Positions 58,467 through 64,000 of a DNA stretch of 64,000 bases are shown in pieces (the stretch's first letter is position 1; each line of letters begins with the position of its first letter). Location of the stretch: NCBI GenBank assembly GCA_002344785.1, contig DDUL01000003.1, positions 23,166 to 87,165 on the forward strand. The letters run 5' to 3'. The notes below the pieces were generated by a model. That model made no database searches. It saw nothing but the letters and a program-made list of their open reading frames with translations, and was not told the origin of the DNA. This DNA is from Bdellovibrionaceae bacterium UBA2339 (lineage in GTDB: Bacteria > Bdellovibrionota > Bdellovibrionia > Bdellovibrionales > JAMPXM01). A program made the position numbers and the translations under genes.

Positions 58467-60716
58467 ATGAAAAGTCCGCGGCGAATCTGCCTCATCAAGA
58501 TCGGCACAGGTGAGAAGCAACGCACTCACCTGATCGATCGGACCGACTTCACCGTAGGTCGATCCCCTGAGGCCGACATTGTACTGCCTTCCACCAGCGC
58601 TTCGCGTCTCCACGCGAAGTTCTCGCTTTCTTCACGTCAAGATGCGAAGGCCGTGACTTTGAGTGTTCAAGACCTGGGTTCCGCCAATGGCACCTTCGTC
58701 AATGGTGAACGTCTACCGCCGCACACACCAACCACGCTCACTGAAGGCGCCCGCGTGCGAGTCGCCATGATGATGGAAGAAATCGAATGCCACATTCTTC
58801 CTCTCCCCTTCGAACTTTCCGATCTCGAAACCGCAAGAATGGTGACACGCGAGTTTCTCATCCAGGCCTTTGCCGACGAAGAAAAGAAGCTGCAAGAGAA
58901 CTTTGATCGCGAGCGCGATGCCCTTCGCAAGCAAGTGAATCTCGAGATCGAACGCGAGCGCGCCAAAGTCGAGGCCACGGCTGGCGAACGTATTCTGCAA
59001 GCCACTCGCGAAGCTGAGGCTGCGGCAGAGAAAATTCTCAGTGAGGCGCGACTCGAAGGCGATCGTCTCAAGGCCAAATCGCGCGACGAAGCCACACAGA
59101 TCTTTTCATCCATGGAGCGCGAGGCGGCCCAACTTCGGCAGCAAGCCGCCGACATTCTCAGTAAAACTCAGCGTGAAGCTGCGGATGAGCGCGAGCGTCG
59201 CATGCAGGAGGTTCGCAAAGAAGCTGAGCAACTCCTCGAGCAAGCCAAGGCGGATGCACGCCGCGATCACGAGCGGCATCTGCAAGAATCGCAACGCGTC
59301 TTGGATGCGGCCAAGCTCGAAGCTGAAGAGGTGATCAAGCGCGCTCAGGCCGAGGTGAGCGCACACCGTGAACAAGAGCGTCAGGCCCAAGCGCTCGAAC
59401 TTGAACGACAGCGATTGCAAGTCATCGCCGAGGCCAAAGAAAAGGCCACGCAAGAGCAAGACACGATCGTCGCCAACTATAAGAACTTGATCCAAGAACT
59501 TAAAGACAAGCTTGAGCAGTTCCGTGCGCAATTCGCCGAGACCGAGGCCAAGCGCGAGCAAGAACTGCGTGAAGTCGAGTCACGCCACAAATTGCTCGCC
59601 GATCTCGAAGCGCGTTGCCTGCAAGCCAAAACCGAACTCTACCGAGTCGATGAACAACTCGCCCAGGCCAAAAAACTGATCGCCGAAGGCCAGACCGCCG
59701 CCGAGCAACGACTGGCTGACGAGCGAACTGTCGCGGCCCTCAAGGCGCAAATTCAAGATCTCGAGCAAAAGCGCCAGAACGACCTGTCCAAAGCCGAAGA
59801 TGAAGTCGCCCAGCGACGCACGCAATTGGCCGCAGACTTTGAGCGCGAGCGCAAAGCGCGAGAGGATCAAGCTCACCGCGAGCGCCTTGAAACTATGGAG
59901 CGCCTGAAGAATGAGCTCGCCACTGAAGAAAAGCGCTATCGCGAACTGCTCCGCCACAAAGCCACGGAGATTGCGACACAAATTGAACTGAAAGTCCTCC
60001 CGCGCCTCCAGCAAGCCTTGGCCGACACGCCGACCTCAGTGAGTGAACGGGCTCTCGCGGATGCGCAAACCGCCGTTCGCGAATCCGTAGCCTATGTCAC
60101 CGAGTCCAACGTCACCAGCATCAGCCTTGCGGCGATGAGTGATGGCGCCAAAGCCCAAAAGACTTCGCAGACCATTCGCCAAGGCGCTCAAGCCTTGGGC
60201 TGGGCGGCCGTTGGCCTCATTGTGTTGGGAATCTTCAATTGGCGAACCGTCGTGCACTACTTTGAAAACCGTGAACGAGTCCTCGCCAGCCTGCTCGCCA
60301 CCGAAGACGAAGCCCGCCGGCTCTACGTTCCCGTGCGAACGACGGAGTGGCGCGATAGCTATGTGGACCGCGTACTCTTCCTCGATCGCTATTTGGAAAC
60401 CAAAACCAATAGCATTTACTTGGATCAATGGACGCTTCGACTGCAAGACGTGGAACTGGCTCGCCGACTTGGACTCAAGGACGACGACTTGATTCGCTTT
60501 TTGGCAATTGAAGCCAACATGATCAAAAAGCTGGATGAGTTGCGCCGGCAGATCGATGCCACTCAGCCTGAGTTCGGCATCAATGCCATGCGAAACTTTG
60601 AGAATGCCGAACTCCAAAACATGCGGGCCGCGATCCGCACGCAAGCCAACTTTGAAGCCCTCATGGGTCTTGAGCGCGAGTTCACGCAAGGCTTCATCAA
60701 GCGCGAGAAGCGCTAA
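58467..60716 (+). CDS. FHA-domain protein with long coiled coil and transmembrane segment
   Basis: A 749-aa protein. Residues ~1-105 are an FHA domain: FTVGRSPEADIVLPSTSASR, LHAKFSL, and DLGSANGTFVNGERL, all key residues present. Residues ~125-520 are a charged coiled coil rich in Glu, Arg, Ala and Gln. A TM segment (GWAAVGLIVLGIFNW) lies near 576-592. The C-terminal ~150 residues, predicted outside the cytoplasm, are helical and unassigned. AAGGA precedes ATG 58467; 32 bp after the ZorA-like gene. Together with the first FHA protein it offers two phospho-threonine readers on the cytoplasmic face of the stator. Function unknown. Confidence 0.85.
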   Translation: MKSPRRICLIKIGTGEKQRTHLIDRTDFTVGRSPEADIVLPSTSASRLHAKFSLSSRQDAKAVTLSVQDLGSANGTFVNGERLPPHTPTTLTEGARVRVAMMMEEIECHILPLPFELSDLETARMVTREFLIQAFADEEKKLQENFDRERDALRKQVNLEIERERAKVEATAGERILQATREAEAAAEKILSEARLEGDRLKAKSRDEATQIFSSMEREAAQLRQQAADILSKTQREAADERERRMQEVRKEAEQLLEQAKADARRDHERHLQESQRVLDAAKLEAEEVIKRAQAEVSAHREQERQAQALELERQRLQVIAEAKEKATQEQDTIVANYKNLIQELKDKLEQFRAQFAETEAKREQELREVESRHKLLADLEARCLQAKTELYRVDEQLAQAKKLIAEGQTAAEQRLADERTVAALKAQIQDLEQKRQNDLSKAEDEVAQRRTQLAADFERERKAREDQAHRERLETMERLKNELATEEKRYRELLRHKATEIATQIELKVLPRLQQALADTPTSVSERALADAQTAVRESVAYVTESNVTSISLAAMSDGAKAQKTSQTIRQGAQALGWAAVGLIVLGIFNWRTVVHYFENRERVLASLLATEDEARRLYVPVRTTEWRDSYVDRVLFLDRYLETKTNSIYLDQWTLRLQDVELARRLGLKDDDLIRFLAIEANMIKKLDELRRQIDATQPEFGINAMRNFENAELQNMRAAIRTQANFEALMGLEREFTQGFIKREKR

Positions 60717-60736
60717 ATCCAATAATTCCCAGAAAA

Positions 60737-60772
60737 GAAAAAAGCCGCGCCGCGATCTCTTTGCGGCCCGGC
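60737..60772 (-). terminator. Putative rho-independent terminator for the LuxR-type regulator gene
   Basis: On the minus strand a 10-bp stem with one mismatch (arms 60763-60772 and 60744-60753, loop of 9 nt) is followed by TTTTTTCTTTTC. It lies ~180 bp beyond the regulator stop. Read on the plus strand it has no T-run, so it mainly serves the minus-strand transcript. Confidence 0.7.
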
Positions 60773-60899
60773 CGATCCACCCCCGCCAGAGGCTTGGGGT
60801 GATTTGTCAGGAATAATGCTTTCAGTTGTCGAGTCGAAGATGCGGATCGTTCATCGAGCATCAGGTTTTCAGCGCTGGGCTTTCACCCTGATCTCGAGC

Positions 60900-60925
60900 G
60901 CGCGGAGAGACTCCGCTCTCCGCGC
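60900..60925. repeat. Perfect 10-bp hairpin in the intergenic region
   Basis: GCGCGGAGAG (60900-60909) and CTCTCCGCGC (60916-60925) pair perfectly around a 6-nt loop. There is no T-run on either side. It sits just after the stop of the LuxR-type gene (minus), 24 bp away, and may stabilise the 3' end of that mRNA. The rest of the 60717-60948 gap shows only the terminator. Confidence 0.8.
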
Positions 60926-60948
60926 ACGTCCAAACCAAGCTGCAAAAC

Positions 60949-61335
60949 TTAGATACCGAATGCGCCGACGTCGCCGTTACCGTTGCCCGAGCCTGTACCA
61001 GTCTCGTTGCGAATCGGTGCGATCGAGCCTGCAACAGTGGTCGAACCCACCGGCATTGTGTTGATCGCAGCTGCGCCCGCGGGAATCTCTGTGCGAGGAG
61101 CCTGAGTCGGCTCGTTGTCCACGAAACCGAGGTGCGGCAAGCACCAAACGATGAGCTGTGCGCGAGACTTAACGTTCATCTTCTTGTAGATGTTCGTCAG
61201 ATGAAATTTGACCGTCTTTTCTGTAACGAAAAGCTGGTTCGCGACTTCCTTGTTCGACAATCCTTTCGAAACCAGTTCCGCCACTTCGGCTTCGCGATTC
61301 GAAAGACCTTTTTGAATCAGTACATCTCTGAGCAT
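60949..61335 (-). CDS. Stand-alone LuxR/GerE-type HTH transcriptional regulator
   Basis: A 128-aa DNA-binding protein. Residues ~5-70 are a GerE helix-turn-helix: LSNREAEVAELVSKGLSNKE followed by VANQLFVTEKTVKFHLTNIY and KKMNVKSRAQL, all canonical. There is no receiver or ligand domain. The C-terminal ~55 residues are Pro/Thr/Gly-rich, ending in a Gly-Asn run (TGSGNGNGDVGAFGI). ATG 61335 has a GGAGGGAG site; a longer frame from 61368 is rejected. Possibly autoregulated, as the ~530-bp upstream region is long. Targets unknown. Confidence 0.9.
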   Translation of the reverse strand: MLRDVLIQKGLSNREAEVAELVSKGLSNKEVANQLFVTEKTVKFHLTNIYKKMNVKSRAQLIVWCLPHLGFVDNEPTQAPRTEIPAGAAAINTMPVGSTTVAGSIAPIRNETGTGSGNGNGDVGAFGI

Positions 61336-61864
61336 CCTTGCTCCCTCCGCGTTGGTTTGAACGTACACCTTCGTTTACGACATTCGACCGGCTCAATTGC
61401 GTATCGCGGTCTTTCGACCGTTCAACAGCTCTCCGAAAGCCTCGGTCAGTTCTTAGGTTAGGTCCCCGAAAGTTCCCCAACCCCTGTCCCTATCCCTAGG
61501 ACCATCCCGACCGGCCATTCGGTTAGCACAAAAGCGCCGACCTCTATCAAAGTCTGACAGGGCCCAAAGTCGCACGCAAGCCCCCTTTTTGATCAAAATC
61601 ACATTTCTAGACTCGTCCCCAGTCTTGCCAAAGCCGCCTTTAGACAGCGAAATCGGGATTTTCTCTCGACGTCGGCACAGGCCGACAGCCCTCAGTTTCA
61701 GTCCCGCAAATTATTGAAATGAGAAATTTCTCGACGAACAAAGAGGGACTGAAACGTCCAGAGCCCGACTTGAATCAAGTCCAGGCCGCCCACATTCACG
61801 AAGTCTCGACCAAGTTTCGCATTGAATTGCGAGTCGGCTTACCCCACAATCCGCGGCCCTTTCT
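61336..61864. promoter_or_regulatory. Upstream region of the LuxR-type gene with an FNR-like box and a large inverted repeat
   Basis: There are ~530 bp without a gene. TTGATCAAAATCAC at 61589-61602 matches 9 of 10 defined positions of the FNR consensus TTGAT-N4-ATCAA and lies ~250 bp upstream of the regulator start. An 11-bp perfect inverted repeat (GTTTCAGTCCC at 61695-61705, GGGACTGAAAC at 61745-61755) encloses 39 bp containing the palindrome GAGAAATTTCTC (61721-61732); this could fold as one long hairpin downstream of the minus-strand gene ending at 61865. No tRNA-like or coding signal was seen. Confidence 0.5.
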
Positions 61865-62623
61865 TTATCGACACACATGCGGCATGAGACGCCGCGAGAC
61901 TTCAACCTCGCGCCGATAGGCCTCGACAATTTCCGGAAGCATTTCGTCGGTGATTTCCGTCGCTCTTTGACATCGAGTCCCTGACTGCCGATTCCAAGTC
62001 AACTCCCCAGACCGCAATCGATCTCGCAACGCACGCACAAGTCGCAGAGTTTCATATCGGCCCGGCTGACCTCGAACCGAGTTCGCCCAATTCAATCCCG
62101 AAGCATTATTCTTAAGGTCCATACGTTCGCTGGCGGTGTAATCCTTCGACTCACCTTCGTGAGCAGCCAACAAGAGTTGCGCGCGATCCTGTCCCAAATT
62201 CATCGTTAAATCGGCGGCAAAGATAAAATGTCGTGCGGCATCCAACTCATCATCGGCGCCCAGCGGATTGATGATCGGCTGATTGGCCCGAGAAATTCCA
62301 CACATCACCACCGACAAGGTGTCGGCCCGACAAGCCGCCGCCCGCGCGCCCAAAGCCGATCCGGGAAAGTTCGCCAAAAATCTTCGTTCATACGGATTCA
62401 AGCGCAAGTAATCGCGCCCATACGCCGCGGCCAAGGCCGCATCAGTCAGCCTCCCCAGCCAACTGAGCTCTTGAACAAGAGGACGCGAAAGCTCGCGCTC
62501 CGCGCAAATCTGCAAAAAATCTTGGACCAAATTCGGGTCATCAATTTCGCTGGCCCAAACCGATCCCGACGTCGCAGCAGTCAGAAGCATCACACGCATT
62601 GCACGGCCAAGAAATCTCAGCAT
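61865..62623 (-). CDS. Exported protein resembling the DUF6973 group
   Basis: A 252-aa product with a signal peptide (MRVMLLTAATSGSVWA-S). The centre contains ELDAARHFIFAADLTMNLGQ and AAHEGES, then MDLKNNASGLNWA. This His/Glu/Asn-Asn spacing recalls the DUF6973-type motif RH...A..HE...DL.NN..G, an uncharacterised fold. Four Cys suggest disulfides. Start ATG 62623 overlaps the end of glnD by 7 bp, so the two are probably cotranscribed. Function unknown; the match is from memory of the motif only. Confidence 0.62.
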   Translation of the reverse strand: MLRFLGRAMRVMLLTAATSGSVWASEIDDPNLVQDFLQICAERELSRPLVQELSWLGRLTDAALAAAYGRDYLRLNPYERRFLANFPGSALGARAAACRADTLSVVMCGISRANQPIINPLGADDELDAARHFIFAADLTMNLGQDRAQLLLAAHEGESKDYTASERMDLKNNASGLNWANSVRGQPGRYETLRLVRALRDRLRSGELTWNRQSGTRCQRATEITDEMLPEIVEAYRREVEVSRRLMPHVCR

Positions 62624-64000
62624 AGACGTCTCGAAAGTCGCTCCACCACTTCCTCGGCAACAAGATCCGCGCGCGCTTCAACACCCAACACGTCATCCAG
62701 ACTTTTTCCCCAAGTGTGCACCTTCGCCCAACGAATCGAGAGCCCCTCGGCCAACAAGGCCTCCAACGCCGTTCGCAATGCCCCAGCCTGATCCACGCCT
62801 TGCAGTGAGATCACCCACTCATCTGAAGATTTTGATAGCAGTTCGACTCGCTGAAACTTCACAGCCGTGACCGAGGCCACAGGCGTCGGAGCCGACTTTC
62901 CCGCCAACCACGCACTCGACAATCTCGCTTCCCAGCGCTTGGCCTGAAAGTCCCCGCGTGGTGGCTTCACCTCAAACCAGTCGTAAACTCCCAACACATC
63001 GTCGGTCAGAATACTGGCATGACGCACAGACAGTCCGACCTGGTGAAGCGCGCGCGCAAATCCCACCAGAAGTCCTGGACGATCTTTGGCAACGTGAAAG
63101 CGAACCAACACGCGGCCACTCTTCCCTGTGTGAATGACTTTAAGACTCTCTTGATCAACGGGCCCATCGGTCCGTGAACTTTGCGGTTGGGATCTTTGCC
63201 AAGTTTCACGCAAATCATTGGCCAGAATTTTCGGCGACAAGGCGGAAACCAAAAACGGATCGAGTCGCTCCGCCAAACGCACAAGCTCAGCCGGCGCGTC
63301 GACAAGCGCTTTCATGAGCTTAGAAAAGCTCAGAGCCTCTGGCCTTTCCAAATGCTCCATAAGGTCGGCCAACAATCTCTCTTTCCACGGCGTCCACGCC
63401 TCGCGATTCGTCGCCCACACATCGATGGCCGTGAATACAGCGAGGCGTCGCGCGCGTACACCTTCACAGCCGATTTCATGAAGCTCTCGCCAAGTCGAAG
63501 GCAAGGCCGGATTACCGCGAAACGCCGCTTGCGACATCGCCAGATGATGTTCCACCAGCCAAAGCACTTCTTCGATGAACTTGTCCTTAAGTCCCCACGC
63601 GCGCAAATCTTGCTCCGCGATCTCGCGAGACGCATCGGAGTGATCTCGGCCCGAGCCTTTGCCGATGTCATGATAGAGCGCGGCCCAGCCAAGAATTCGC
63701 CAATCCTCACGCGAAAATTCCTTCGTGTATCGCCCGAGTCGACCAATACGCTTGGGATGCTGAGCCACTCGTTTGACCTCGCGCACGGCTTGCAGCAGAT
63801 GGGCGTCAGCCGAGTAGCGATGATATTGATCGTGTTGAACCCAGCCGACCAACTTGGTGAAGCCGCTCACCGCCAAATCCGCGAGTCGCGCACGAAAAAA
63901 CGCGACGGCCAGTTCTTCCGACTCAAGCGGATCGACGACCTTGGCGAGCAATTCGCCCAAAGCCTCGCGGCCCTTTTGGCTTGTGTCTTTCTGGCTTGTG
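62617..64000 (-). CDS. glnD: [Protein-PII] uridylyltransferase, C-terminal part (runs off right edge)
   Basis: GlnD uridylylates and deuridylylates PII in response to glutamine. The visible 460 residues cover the linker (VQHDQYHRYSADAHLL, the typical GlnD block), the HD hydrolase domain (AALYHDIGKGSGRDHS near the middle, LVEHHLAMS), and two ACT domains (RFHVAKDRPGLLVGFARALH and LQGVDQAGALRTALEALLAE). The frame is open to base 64000, so the nucleotidyltransferase domain would lie beyond the window. A TTG at 63960 is not the start. The 3' end overlaps the next gene by 7 bp. Regulator of nitrogen metabolism; the glutamine signal is sensed by the ACT domains in known homologues. Confidence 0.9.
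   Translation of the reverse strand, partial: TSQKDTSQKGREALGELLAKVVDPLESEELAVAFFRARLADLAVSGFTKLVGWVQHDQYHRYSADAHLLQAVREVKRVAQHPKRIGRLGRYTKEFSREDWRILGWAALYHDIGKGSGRDHSDASREIAEQDLRAWGLKDKFIEEVLWLVEHHLAMSQAAFRGNPALPSTWRELHEIGCEGVRARRLAVFTAIDVWATNREAWTPWKERLLADLMEHLERPEALSFSKLMKALVDAPAELVRLAERLDPFLVSALSPKILANDLRETWQRSQPQSSRTDGPVDQESLKVIHTGKSGRVLVRFHVAKDRPGLLVGFARALHQVGLSVRHASILTDDVLGVYDWFEVKPPRGDFQAKRWEARLSSAWLAGKSAPTPVASVTAVKFQRVELLSKSSDEWVISLQGVDQAGALRTALEALLAEGLSIRWAKVHTWGKSLDDVLGVEARADLVAEEVVERLSRRLC

Noticed and set aside
55716..60716. Zorya anti-phage defence system
   Set aside because: The channel pair is ZorA/ZorB-like, but no ZorC, ZorD or ZorE effector gene is present and the ZorA-like protein lacks the long tail. 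A related but different system is more likely.
61695..61755. Possible CRISPR repeat (arms ending GGGACTGAAAC)
   Set aside because: The ends look like CRISPR repeat termini, but there is only one copy, the arms are 39 bp apart, and there are no spacers or cas genes.

Overview
The window is chromosomal DNA of a Gram-negative bacterium. It is densely coded, moderately GC-rich, and has no tRNA, rRNA, transposase, phage gene or CRISPR array that I can see. Many products are secreted lipoproteins, outer-membrane beta-barrels or signal-peptide proteins. The family mix suggests Bdellovibrionota/Oligoflexia or another former deltaproteobacterium: a TIGR04552-like protein, Cys-rich CxxPWG repeats, a fused isobutyryl-CoA mutase, and the order M50 protease-trpS-scpA-scpB. 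This placement is an inference from gene content only.

Region by region. 1-3632 (minus): M50 protease, trpS, scpA and the start of a probable scpB, partly linked by 4-nt overlaps. 3785-5586 (plus): a small secreted protein and a FadL/OmpP1-like porin. 5525-14715: wecB (minus), then divergently a five-gene operon (NfrA-like barrel, NfrB glycosyltransferase, DUF2334 deacetylase-like protein, unknown exported protein, GH113-like hydrolase). Every junction in the operon is a 4-nt stop/start overlap and it ends in a strong terminator. I read it as a synthase-dependent ManNAc-type exopolysaccharide locus. 15069-19644: a lipoprotein, a propeller-M28-PDZ peptidase and an outer-membrane protein. 19644-31843: a cobalamin-binding mutase subunit, acyl-CoA dehydrogenase, two prepilin-like proteins (one with four 57-residue Cys repeats), pyroglutamyl peptidase, an ankyrin lipoprotein, and an IcmF-crotonase-hydroxyacyl-CoA dehydrogenase set for branched/short-chain acyl-CoA use. 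31878-40348: SH3-repeat protein, PlsC, TIGR04552-like protein, lipoprotein, an apparently exported GGDEF protein and a GAF histidine kinase. 40517-48618: FadB/FadJ-type and FadI-type beta-oxidation enzymes, malic enzyme preceded by two 13-bp tandem repeat blocks, and HflX. 48615-51981: secreted proteins including an HExxH metallopeptidase. 52074-60716: a thioesterase, then a five-gene plus-strand cluster encoding an exported protein, an FHA-TM protein, a MotB/ZorB-like protein with a very long coiled coil, a MotA/ZorA-like channel protein and a second FHA-coiled-coil-TM protein. 60949-64000 (minus): LuxR-type regulator, small secreted protein, and the C-terminal part of GlnD, which runs off the window.

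The two most system-like regions are the wecB/nfrAB-like polysaccharide locus (5525-14715) and the FHA plus ion-driven-stator cluster (52922-60716). The metabolic genes form a coherent theme: valine/isobutyryl-CoA and fatty-acid degradation (IcmF, acyl-CoA dehydrogenase, crotonases, HBD, FadB/FadJ, FadI, thioesterase) with malic enzyme feeding from the TCA cycle. Functions are assigned from sequence motifs by eye. No database search was run.
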